A stretch of 64,000 nt of DNA. It comes from Paenarthrobacter sp. A20 (GTDB lineage Bacteria > Actinomycetota > Actinomycetes > Actinomycetales > Micrococcaceae). The DNA lies in assembly GCF_024168825.1 (NCBI RefSeq), contig NZ_JALJWH010000001.1, positions 4,402,001 to 4,466,000 on the forward strand, given 5' to 3'. The notes under the pieces are model-generated. The model was not told the DNA's origin, did no database searches, and worked only from the letters and a program-made list of their open reading frames with translations. The position numbers were made by a program, and so were the translations under genes. Positions 27,489 to 34,885 of the stretch are shown piece after piece. How positions within the stretch are numbered: the stretch's first letter is position 1; each line of letters opens with the position of its first letter.

Positions 27489-29201
27489 TCACACGCGACG
27501 GCTTCCCGACCACAAGGCGAACAGCAGCGGCACCACGGAAACGATCATCAGCACATTGCCGAGCACCATGTCATCGGCACGGACCAAGGCCCCTGAGATA
27601 AGCACCGCTCCGAAGATGACTGCGCCGACTGCTCGCCGGACCAACAGGATGAGCCGGGCCATCTGCCGTTCGAGCCTGCGATTTGATACCTGCAGGAAAC
27701 CGTCCTCCAGTTGAGAGACCAATCCATCCAGCCGTTTCGGCAGGCGCAGGGCTATGGCAGCGGCATCGACCGCCTGGGATGCGACGTCGTTGATGAGGTT
27801 TCCACGCTCGTCGCGCAGCAGTTGCGCCGCGTACGGCTCCACGGAGTCCCACAGATTGAAGCGGGCATCCAGTGAGCTGCACACACCCGAGGTCAAGGAC
27901 ATGGCCCTGATGATGAGCAGGAAATTCTCCGGCAACTGGAAGGGCAGGGAGCGAATCACGCTGCCGAACTCAGCCCCGAATTCGCGGAACTCCCGCGGAT
28001 CAACGTCGCGAAGCTCCGCGAAACCCATCCCGCCGAAGCGCGCGAAGAGCTGTGTCATGGCCCGCTCAAGCTCAGCTGTGTCGGCCGACTGCATCAGCAC
28101 CCCCACGTCGCTGATCGCGGTCACCAGTCCTTTGCCGTCCCGTGAAGCAGCAGCGATCAGAAGCTTGCGCAGCCCGCTGCGCGTCTTCACGGGAACTTCG
28201 CCCATCATGCCGAAGTCAATGAACGTGAGTTTCCAGGGATGCTCACTCGACGGATCGTTAGCCGGCGTGACGAAGATATTGCCGGGGTGGGGATCGGCAT
28301 GGAAGAAACCGTTGGTGAACAACTGGTCAAACATCACCGAGGCGAAGACTGGAGCCACAGTGGCCGGGTCTATGCCGGCCAGGCGAAGCGACTCCGCGTC
28401 CGTGATCTTGATGGCCGTGACATCTTCGAGTGTGAGCACACGGCGGGTGGTTCGCTCCCAGACCACAGCTGGGACAGTTACCCGTGGGTCGTTGGCGAAG
28501 TCAGCGGCAAAACGCTCTGAGTTGGCCGCCTCATTCAAGTAATCGATTTCCTCCAAGCTGGTCTGCGCGAACTCCTTGATCAGGGCCGGCACGTCTGCGC
28601 GGCTGGAAACGATGCGGATGCGGCTGAGCCAACCTCCCACTTTCCGCAAGGCGGCCAGGTCGACGTCGACGATTTCGGCGATGCCGGGCCGCTGCACCTT
28701 GAAGACCACGCTGCTGAGCCCGGTATCCTCGGCATTGCCGGCCAGGAGTTTTGCCCGGTGTGCTTGCCCGAGAGATGCTGCCGCAATGGGCGTCTGCTCG
28801 ACTGAGGCGAACACCGCCTCCAAGGGGGCACCGAGTTCGGCTTCGGCCAGCGTCCGGATGGCAGGAAAGGGAACGGGCGGCACTTCGTCCTGAAGCCCCT
28901 CCAGCTCCGCGGTGATCTCCGGTGGGAGCACGTCCAGCCGGGACGACATGAACTGGCCCACCTTGATCATCAGTCCGCCGAGCTCCACCGCAAGGCCGTG
29001 AAACCGCCGGGCAAACTGCCGCATTCTGTTGGCTCGGTTGCGTTCCGTCAGCCGACGAAGGCCTACCTTGGGCAAGAACAGCTCAAACCACCACGTCACC
29101 GCCAGATGCCATGCGGCGAATCGCAGGATTCGGCGGTAGCGGGCGCGGGGATCCCCGCTTCCCGGCGTGGGATCTGCCCGATCGCGCCGAACCGACGTCA
29201 C
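27489..29201 (-). CDS. ABC1/UbiB family atypical kinase
   Basis: 570 residues. The ABC1 core has the family-specific KxGQ segment (IKVGQFMSSRLDVLPPEI), an Ala-rich loop in ASLGQAHRAKL, the ATP lysine in FKVQRPGI, the catalytic HADPHPGNIFV and the metal-binding FIDFGMMGEV. Two C-terminal hydrophobic segments suggest membrane anchoring. In other organisms these proteins support quinone or lipid metabolism; actinobacterial members are uncharacterised. It follows a padR gene by 4 bp and is probably its target. Confidence 0.92.
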   Translation of the reverse strand: MTSVRRDRADPTPGSGDPRARYRRILRFAAWHLAVTWWFELFLPKVGLRRLTERNRANRMRQFARRFHGLAVELGGLMIKVGQFMSSRLDVLPPEITAELEGLQDEVPPVPFPAIRTLAEAELGAPLEAVFASVEQTPIAAASLGQAHRAKLLAGNAEDTGLSSVVFKVQRPGIAEIVDVDLAALRKVGGWLSRIRIVSSRADVPALIKEFAQTSLEEIDYLNEAANSERFAADFANDPRVTVPAVVWERTTRRVLTLEDVTAIKITDAESLRLAGIDPATVAPVFASVMFDQLFTNGFFHADPHPGNIFVTPANDPSSEHPWKLTFIDFGMMGEVPVKTRSGLRKLLIAAASRDGKGLVTAISDVGVLMQSADTAELERAMTQLFARFGGMGFAELRDVDPREFREFGAEFGSVIRSLPFQLPENFLLIIRAMSLTSGVCSSLDARFNLWDSVEPYAAQLLRDERGNLINDVASQAVDAAAIALRLPKRLDGLVSQLEDGFLQVSNRRLERQMARLILLVRRAVGAVIFGAVLISGALVRADDMVLGNVLMIVSVVPLLFALWSGSRRV

Positions 29202-29205
29202 CCCT

Positions 29206-29748
29206 TCAGTCCTGGGCGAGGATCGAGTACAGGCGGCGGCGCGCCTCCTCGAGCACCGTCACAGCCTCCTGCACTTGCTTGGGCGTTCCGGTGCGGCCAA
29301 CCTGCGCGGCGGCCTGAGCCAGGTCCACGCCGGCCTTGGGCAGGGCTGCGAATCCCGGGCTCGACGACGTGCCCAAGGAGTCCCACGGTGCAGACGTTTC
29401 AGAACCGGCAACATCCTCCCGGCCGGCTTCAGTCAGGGAGTAGATTTTGCGTCCGCTGGATTCTTCCGCACTGACGAAACCCTCGTCTGCCAGCAATTGC
29501 AGGGTGGGATAGACGGAACCGGCGCTCGGCTTCCAGCTGCCCCCACTGCGCTCTTCGATTTCATGGATGATCTGGTAGCCGTGCATGGGGCGCTCGGCAA
29601 GCAGGGCGAGGATAGCCGTCCGTAGCTCGCCCCGGCCCGCACGGGTTCCGGAGCGCTTTTCGAACCGGGAGCGAAACTCCTCAACGGCCTGCCACATGCC
29701 GTCCAGGTTGTTGCCCATGAATCCGTTTGCAGGGAATGAATTGTGCAT
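29206..29748 (-). CDS. PadR family transcriptional regulator
   Basis: 180 residues. Winged helix from about residue 40 (LRTAILALLAERPMHGYQIIHEIEERSGGSWKP in two parts, then GSVYPTLQLLADEGFV), then SSGRKIYSLTEAGRE and a helical C-terminus. I choose the ATG ending at 29748 because AGGTGAG stands 5 nt upstream. Forms an operon with the ABC1 kinase. Confidence 0.92.
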   Translation of the reverse strand: MHNSFPANGFMGNNLDGMWQAVEEFRSRFEKRSGTRAGRGELRTAILALLAERPMHGYQIIHEIEERSGGSWKPSAGSVYPTLQLLADEGFVSAEESSGRKIYSLTEAGREDVAGSETSAPWDSLGTSSSPGFAALPKAGVDLAQAAAQVGRTGTPKQVQEAVTVLEEARRRLYSILAQD

Positions 29749-29771
29749 CAAGCTCACCTCAGTCAATCGCG

Positions 29772-29798
29772 AACGATACTAAACGATAGTTAACGATA
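29772..29798 (-). promoter_or_regulatory. Three AACGATA repeats at exact 10-bp spacing upstream of padR
   Basis: AACGATA occurs at 29772-29778, 29782-29788 and 29792-29798. The 10-bp period puts all copies on one face of the helix, and the stretch contains the palindrome GTTAAC. Located 24-50 bp upstream of the padR start, it is a good candidate operator for autoregulation. Confidence 0.5.
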
Positions 29799-30048
29799 TA
29801 CCCGAGCGCGGCACCGTGGAAGCCTCATAGCGCAGGACCGGACAGCACTTCTGGGTGATGCCGTCCGGCCCCGGCCGCGGAACCTTGGGGCAGCTTCGGC
29901 AAACGAGGGGGGTCATTGGCCGACGCGTGGGATCCGCTGGGTTTAGTAAATGCGAACCGGCCACCTAGGCACACGAGTAGTTGGTACTCGTCTTTTCCTT
30001 GCGCTGGAAGGGGCGACTACTTGCAGGGCTGGGAACCCTGATGCCAAA
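29799..30048. other. Gene-poor chromosomal stretch next to the element's distal end
   Basis: No convincing gene. A minus-strand frame at 29779-29964 contains Cys residues but has no ribosome site and odd composition. Two short hairpins are visible: ACGAGTA/TACTCGT at 29973-29991, followed on the + strand by TCTTTTCC, and AGGGCTGGGAACCCT near 30025-30039. Before integration of the element this DNA would have lain directly downstream of the tRNA-Ala gene, so one hairpin may be its original terminator. Confidence 0.4.
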
Positions 30049-30092
30049 TGTGGAGCTAAGGAGATTCGAACTCCTGACCTCTTCGATGCGAA
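30049..30092. repeat. Distal attachment site (copy of the tRNA-Ala 3' end)
   Basis: 44 bp identical to 36422-36465, comprising tRNA positions from the anticodon loop to the discriminator base plus two flanking bases. Identity breaks at GCGAAA versus GCGAAC on one side and AT versus GT on the other. The integrase stop is 80 bp away. Confidence 0.92.
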
Positions 30093-30171
30093 AGAGCCGC
30101 TTGCGGGAAAGTCACGTGAAACGCGGTATAGCGTCGAATGACAGAATCCGCGCCAGCATTGGGAAGGGGGC

Positions 30172-31391
30172 CTATCGCGGTGGCACTACGCGCAGTGCCG
30201 TGTAGCCCGGTAGAGCAGCGCCTTGCGGTACGTTTGCGGTACGGACACCAAGCTCCAAGGCCTCGGAAATCTGCTCTGCCGGGATGTCGGCAAGATGGGC
30301 ATAGCGCTCCGTCGTCATCGGGGACGCATGGCCCAACAGCCGGCCTACCTCCTTGATGGACACACCACTCTGGATCAACCACGAGGCGTAGGTGTGCCGC
30401 AGATCGTGCGGCCGCGCGTGATCAATCCCCGCAGCTTCGAGCGCCGGCAACCAGACACGCTTGCGCCAGTTATCCAGGTTCACCATCTCGCCCTCAGCGT
30501 TTAGGACCAGAGCCGACCGGCAGCGGCCTACGCGGTGGTCATGTCCGCAGCTAGATCCGCCCGGGGCTCCAGCTCATCGATGAGTTGGGCAACCCACCCA
30601 GGAAGCGGGACACTTCGCGCCAGCTTGCCCTTCGGGTAAGGCTTCATCATTCCGGCCTCATAGTCGTACGTTTCAACGACGTGAATCATCCCGCGCTCGC
30701 GGTCCACACGGTGAGAGTGAAGGCCCATGGCTTCACCCCAGCGCAGCCCCGTACCGATCAGCAAACCCACAATGGCAGCATCGACCTTCGTATCCAGGAC
30801 AGCATCAAGCGCCTGGTACTCGTCTTTGATCAGGTAGCGCTCCTGCGCCGGCGGCCGCTGCGGCAGTTTCAGCCGATAGACCGGATTGCCAGGAAGCACC
30901 TCCGCATCGACAGCCGCCATGAAAGACGCCGAAAACAGGCCAAAGATCCGCTGAACACTGGAAGCAGCAAGCGTCCGCACAACAGGCTTGTAATCGTTGC
31001 TCTCGCGTCGCTTCAGCTCGGCCTTGCTCGGCTTAATCTCAACCCTGGACAATTCGGAGATCCACTTCCGCCCGTCCTGCCTGGTGATATCGCAAAGAGG
31101 CACCGAGCCCCACTTGGGGAACAGATATTGATCCCTCATGCTGACCTCATTGGCCGCCGTCGAAGCCTCAATCTTCCGGGTGGGCCACCACTCCTCACAC
31201 CACTCCCCCCACGTGCGCCGCGCAGCATCCGGATCCCGCCACCCAGCCGACCGCGACGTCTCCTCCTTCGCGCTCGCCGCGTTCTGGGCGGCTCGCTTGT
31301 GAGAGAACGTGCCGGCGGAGCGTTCCTTACCGGCGCCGTCGCGGTAGAGCCCCTGGTACTTGCCGGAGGGAAGTTTCTTTGTCCAGGCCAC
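30172..31391 (-). pseudogene. Tyrosine-recombinase integrase, split by a frameshift
   Basis: The first part (31391 down to a TAG at 30528) holds the AP2-like N-terminal arm-binding region, the SAM-like core-binding domain and the first catalytic Arg in GTGLRWGEAMGLH. The second part, in another frame and ending at 30172, holds HDLRHTYASWL (His-x-x-Arg) and the tyrosine segment TTERYAHL. The frames meet near 30540: after ALAAD the correct continuation is DHRVGRCRSALVLNAEG. One extra base or two missing bases account for it. Start is GTG with AAGGA 5 nt before. Either a real inactivation or a sequencing error; reads over 30530-30550 would decide. Confidence 0.87.
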
Positions 31392-31455
31392 GGGGATCCT
31401 TTCGACCTCGGGAACGCTGGCGGCGTTCCGGTATTGAATCGAATTGGATGGTCGG

Positions 31456-31875
31456 CTACAGCGGCTGTAGCTCCAGGGTGAGGAGCGTTTCCCATTCTTT
31501 GTCCTCGAGTCCTGTGAAACGATCCTTTAGGACATCGGGCGTGACCCAGAGTTCGTCAGCAAGTTCATCGAAGGAACGAGCCCAGCGGAGGCTCTTGCTG
31601 AGGAGGTCCATGGGGATAAGCCGCCGGGCCGTCTCTTCACAGACGTCAGTTTCGATGCCGAGCGGCTGGCAGCCCCGGTGTTCCCCTTCCAGGTGCACGA
31701 GTTCGTGAGCAAGCGCGCAGCGCCGTTCGACTTGCTGCTGGCCCTTATTGAGCCAAATGACGTCAACACCGTTCGTCCTGCCCCGAGCGCCGTCAGGCAT
31801 GTCAACCCAAGACAGGCGGACATGCTTTAACCCCCGAAGGTGGAGCCATGGATCAATTCCCCAATTCGAACACAT
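31456..31875 (-). CDS. ImmA/IrrE family metallopeptidase
   Basis: 139 residues. The zinc-protease motif HELVH is visible in ALAHELVHLEGEH, with the downstream region carrying a likely third ligand (CEETARRLIP in place of the usual E-x2-A-x2-F). ICEBs1 ImmA cleaves the element's repressor after RecA activation; here the XRE-like regulator encoded upstream is the natural candidate substrate. The ATG has no ribosome site, but a TAACAT -10-like box stands 7 nt before it, suggesting a leaderless mRNA; the start also lies within a LexA-box-like sequence. Confidence 0.88.
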   Translation of the reverse strand: MCSNWGIDPWLHLRGLKHVRLSWVDMPDGARGRTNGVDVIWLNKGQQQVERRCALAHELVHLEGEHRGCQPLGIETDVCEETARRLIPMDLLSKSLRWARSFDELADELWVTPDVLKDRFTGLEDKEWETLLTLELQPL

Positions 31876-31881
31876 ATTCGA
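31866..31881. promoter_or_regulatory. LexA (SOS) box-like site over the ImmA start codon
   Basis: TCGAACACATATTCGA on the + strand matches the actinobacterial/Gram-positive LexA pattern TCGAAC-N4-GTTCGA at 11 of 12 defined positions. It covers the ATG (31873-31875) and would block a leaderless transcript of the peptidase gene. Confidence 0.5.
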
Positions 31882-31958
31882 AATGTTAGAGGTTTTGGCG
31901 TCTACCTAAGAACTTGAATTAATAACGTGACGGGTGCAGTTCGTCACCCACGGCAGCG

Positions 31959-32846
31959 TTAGGCCACGACGGCGAGGGCGTCGTCGACCAGTCTGGATTG
32001 CTGGCTTTCTGGGTACGCGACCAGTCCGGGGACTTCGGCCCAGACTTCTCTGGCGATATCCAGAGCAGGCTTGGCAGCTTCGGTCCTCGGTTCCTCGTAG
32101 ACAACTCGGAGCTGTACGTCTTCGGGGATAACTAGGGGCGGGTTGCCCCTAGATTCGAGGAGGCCGCCTTTCGTCCTTAGCCGGCTCATGTGTGCCGCCC
32201 ACGCCTGAATTTCTGTTGAGACTTTTTCGACGTCCGAGAGGTTGAATGACCAGGTGTTGGTAATCTGCTCAACCCGAGAGTCAGTAACGGCGAAATTGGC
32301 TGTTCGGGGAACAGCGCCGACGCGAACGTGAGGGCGGTTTCGGATGACAGCGTTGCTGCCGCGGGGCAGAGCGTGCCGGAACTGCTGTGACACGTAGTTT
32401 GTTACCCGGGCGCCAAAGAGTTCGCGAGTTTTGACCTGAGGATCTGCCACAAGGTGATCAAACAGCATGTCAATGCCGGCCTGCGCGGAATCGGCAACAA
32501 TCGGGTATGGCGCTGATACTTGCACCGCGTTGTTCAAGCGGGCCGCTAGTCGCGCTACAGTGGCCGCGCTGATGTTTTCGCCGGAGTCAGCAATCGCAGT
32601 CAGCATGGCTTCCGGGCCCGAGGCGCGCCCATTATCAAGATTGATTACCATTCGCTGCAGTTCGCGCATCCAATAGTTGGCGATCATTGGGTCACCGCCG
32701 AGACGTGTGGCTCGGTTGAGGTGCCTGACCTGACGGAATGCCCAGTCGTGCCCGTCCGCTCCAACGAGCAGGGCGATGTTGACGAATTCTCCGCGGATTG
32801 GGTCCGGTACGTAGCGGACAATCCAGTATTGGTAGAACATCTTCAC
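31959..32846 (-). CDS. DUF3037 domain protein, partner of HipA-like kinase
   Basis: 295 residues. The N-terminus QYWIVRYVPDPIRGEFVNIALLV is the DUF3037 signature, a small domain of unknown function found next to HipA-like kinases. The remaining 200 residues include a second, mixed alpha/beta region without recognised motifs, so this member is longer than DUF3037 alone (about 120 residues). Its ATG overlaps the kinase stop by 4 bp, so the pair is co-translated. Confidence 0.85.
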   Translation of the reverse strand: MKMFYQYWIVRYVPDPIRGEFVNIALLVGADGHDWAFRQVRHLNRATRLGGDPMIANYWMRELQRMVINLDNGRASGPEAMLTAIADSGENISAATVARLAARLNNAVQVSAPYPIVADSAQAGIDMLFDHLVADPQVKTRELFGARVTNYVSQQFRHALPRGSNAVIRNRPHVRVGAVPRTANFAVTDSRVEQITNTWSFNLSDVEKVSTEIQAWAAHMSRLRTKGGLLESRGNPPLVIPEDVQLRVVYEEPRTEAAKPALDIAREVWAEVPGLVAYPESQQSRLVDDALAVVA

Positions 32847-33691
32847 CTCACTTCGTCTTTGGGTTTCGGGTTGGCCAGGGAGGTCTCCTTGGCCAACTGG
32901 CGCATTCTTGCCGATGCGTGGGTTCTTCTCTTATAGAACCACCATGCGAGCGATTCAAGGAGTTCATCCGGAACACCCCATGCTAGGGGCACACTCGCAA
33001 CCACGTCTATAAGGTCCGTCACGGTGAGCGCCTCGATGCGTTCATACATCTCGACAAAGGCCGCTGGATCCATACCCTTCAGTGGGCCCTTCCACGGCTT
33101 CCAGGACGTGGTTGTCAGCTCCAGATCTTTTACAGTCAGCGGTTCCGGTTCTCCGCCGGTGATCCAATAACCATGATCGTAAGACCAGACCTGCTCTTCG
33201 TTTTGGCGGTCATAGAGCCACTGTTCATCTTCTCCGTAACACAGCTCCCAGAGTGCGATGAAGCGTGGCTGCCGGGTCTTGTTGCCGTCTCGTGTGACAG
33301 AGTCGAGCACGTTCTTCTCTAGGCAGTTCTCAAGAAACAGCGACCCATGCGCTACGCCGGGCTGAATACCGCTCCCAATTAGGCGCGGGTCATGAGTCAA
33401 GGCTTCAGGGACATTGACCAGGGTGGATGGACGCATAGGAGCGTCCAGCGTGCGGGCCAGCGCCTCGACCACGCGCTCGGCAATCAACGAATCAAGACCA
33501 TGGGCATTGCCCATGTACTTCACCCAGTAGTGGGTGCCATTCGTTGCAATTCCCAGAAATGGCACTGAGCCAGTGTTGGCCACGCTGGCAATGGCAAAGA
33601 TGTCCGTCTCAGGTTCCGGGCGCGGATGTGTCGCAAGAAGCCCAAGCCAATTCAGCCGGATCGAGTAATCGACCGGTTCCCCCATACTCAT
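32843..33691 (-). CDS. HipA-like kinase-fold protein
   Basis: 282 residues of the short HipA-like (HipA_2) group, not the full HipA toxin. Lys58 in THYWVKYMG fits the ATP-binding lysine and Asp172 in SYDHGYWI fits the metal-binding Asp (usually IDHG). The catalytic loop, normally N-x-D-R followed by Asn-Leu-Leu, appears as GEDEQWLYD, with Arg and Asn replaced, so catalysis may be weak or lost. The gene starts 10 bp after the regulator stop and overlaps the DUF3037 gene. Members are poorly characterised. Confidence 0.82.
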   Translation of the reverse strand: MSMGEPVDYSIRLNWLGLLATHPRPEPETDIFAIASVANTGSVPFLGIATNGTHYWVKYMGNAHGLDSLIAERVVEALARTLDAPMRPSTLVNVPEALTHDPRLIGSGIQPGVAHGSLFLENCLEKNVLDSVTRDGNKTRQPRFIALWELCYGEDEQWLYDRQNEEQVWSYDHGYWITGGEPEPLTVKDLELTTTSWKPWKGPLKGMDPAAFVEMYERIEALTVTDLIDVVASVPLAWGVPDELLESLAWWFYKRRTHASARMRQLAKETSLANPKPKDEVR

Positions 33692-33701
33692 CTGAAGTTA
33701 C

Positions 33702-34295
33702 CTATTCCCCTTGGTCCTGGGACTCTTCGCCACGCTCAGTCCACTCACGATCACGCCTTACCTGAGACTCATGCGGGGCACCCGCAGCCAGGTCCTGCCA
33801 GTTATCGGGCAACGGAATGTTCCCATCATCAGGAGCTCGCGACCCGGTCTTCTGTCCAGGGCGAGCGTCACGGCGCTTACCGGCTGACCCGATATCGGTG
33901 GGAGGTTCAATTTCTGGAATTGCTTCGACATGTGGCTCCTGATTAGTCGCCAGGACCCCTATTTCTCGACCGAGCTGCAGGAATGCCTCACGGGTTGATG
34001 CCGGGAGGGTGTGCAGTCCAGCGACATAGACAGAGTCTGGTTCGGTGTCACTGACATCGAGCCCTAGAGACCGGGCTGAGGCCATGATGATTTCCGTGAC
34101 CGTATAACCAGTTCCTCGCGCCAACCCTTTAATCGTCGCTGGGTCCGGGAAGTTCTTCAGCGGATCATTGATCAGCTGAAAGAGACGTTGCCTTGCCGGC
34201 ACTCCCCCGCAAGCCTTGGCAAACGAGTCGTAGCTGTAGCCTTTGGCCTCCTTCGCCGAGGAGACCAAGGTCGCAAGATCCTGGTTGCTTGTCAC
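33702..34295 (-). CDS. XRE-like helix-turn-helix regulator of the element
   Basis: 197 residues. An N-terminal region (about residues 5-65; AKEAKGYSYDSFAKACGG, RLFQLINDP, TIKGLARGTGYTVTEII) has the layout of actinobacterial phage-type XRE regulators, and the remainder is a polar, probably flexible tail ending in many Glu/Gln. GTG start. A perfect 15-bp palindrome lies 47 bp upstream. First gene of the HipA-like/DUF3037/ImmA run and the likely repressor. Confidence 0.75.
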   Translation of the reverse strand: MTSNQDLATLVSSAKEAKGYSYDSFAKACGGVPARQRLFQLINDPLKNFPDPATIKGLARGTGYTVTEIIMASARSLGLDVSDTEPDSVYVAGLHTLPASTREAFLQLGREIGVLATNQEPHVEAIPEIEPPTDIGSAGKRRDARPGQKTGSRAPDDGNIPLPDNWQDLAAGAPHESQVRRDREWTERGEESQDQGE

Positions 34296-34341
34296 GATAT
34301 CTAGCCTGTGGTCCTTTGCATCTGAAGCAAAACGGCATTTC

Positions 34342-34356
34342 TTAGGCAGTGCCTAA
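34342..34356. promoter_or_regulatory. Palindromic operator candidate upstream of the XRE gene
   Basis: TTAGGCA-G-TGCCTAA is a perfect inverted repeat. A further half-site TGCCTAA occurs at 34386-34392. Position in front of the regulator gene fits autorepression. Confidence 0.55.
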
Positions 34357-34388
34357 CCCTAAATGTTCCATACATTGCCGCTAGATGC

Positions 34389-34601
34389 CTAAGAAGAACT
34401 TTGGTAAAGAGTTGGTTGCTTGGCCTGGTACCTATCAGCACCGTAAAACACGTTCAGCGGCACCGCCTGTAGTTTCGCCGCTTCCGAGCCGGCATTGCGG
34501 TACTCGAACTGAATGACAACAGGCACCATGTCTGGGCTCGGGTCGCTTCCAATCTCTGAAGCTTCAGCTATCCGAGTTCCAACGAAAGCTATTTCAATGT
34601 C
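34389..34601 (-). pseudogene. 3' remnant of a DUF5067-like gene
   Basis: A 70-codon frame without a start codon at its head, closed upstream by an in-frame TAA (34602-34604), reads IEIAFVGTRIAE then PVVIQFEYRNAGSEAA. This resembles the immunoglobulin-like domain of DUF5067/DUF4352 surface proteins common in Gram-positive bacteria. Interpreted as the C-terminal part of a lost gene; the family match is made by eye. Confidence 0.4.
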
Positions 34602-34769
34602 TTAAGTGGAGTGTCCTGAAGGAGTATTCACCCTCGGGGTGGAGGGTAGTCAGCGGCACTCGTCATCTGCGAGACACTGACCAGCGACAGGGTACGGACG
34701 GAAAGGCCGCTTTCACGCCCGCAGGTGCAGGTGTTGTGACAGACAAACATGCGTAGTTCTAACGTTAAA
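34602..34769. other. Non-coding stretch inside the element
   Basis: Between the gene remnant and the strong hairpin I see no coding frame, repeat or promoter that can be supported. Together with the remnant it makes up most of the 590-bp gap between the HEPN-motif gene and the XRE gene. Confidence 0.4.
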
Positions 34770-34813
34770 CACTGAAGAGCCCCACCCTCTCTGGAGGGTG
34801 GGGCTCTTCAGTG
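34770..34813 (-). terminator. Perfect 20-bp hairpin downstream of the HEPN-motif gene
   Basis: CACTGAAGAGCCCCACCCTC (34770-34789) and its exact complement (34794-34813) flank a 4-nt loop; on the minus strand it is followed by TTTAACG. Probably a terminator for the gene ending at 34886. Confidence 0.7.
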
Positions 34814-34817
34814 GAAA

Positions 34818-34848
34818 TCCCCAGATCTCAATCTTCGAGGTCTGGGGA
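34818..34848 (-). terminator. Second hairpin downstream of the HEPN-motif gene
   Basis: TCCCCAGA (34818-34825) and TCTGGGGA (34841-34848) form an 8-bp stem with a 15-nt loop, immediately before the 20-bp hairpin in transcription direction. Either the first part of a double terminator or part of a structured 3' UTR. Confidence 0.45.
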
Positions 34849-34885
34849 CTTTGGACGTTTTGCTATCGGGGCTTACAGGTTCGGG

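Noticed and set aside
26926..27500. Fluoride riboswitch in front of the UspA-crcB operon
   Set aside because: The conserved fluoride aptamer pattern is not visible upstream of 27447; the ABC1 kinase gene ends only 42 bp away.
29779..29964. 61-codon minus-strand frame with several Cys residues
   Set aside because: No ribosome site and it overlaps the AACGATA repeats of the padR promoter; a shorter version from 29916 cannot be excluded but has no support.
34385..34516. 43-codon + strand frame starting MPKKNFGKEL
   Set aside because: No ribosome site, and it overlaps the minus-strand frame with recognisable DUF5067-like sequence, which is the better explanation of codon structure here.
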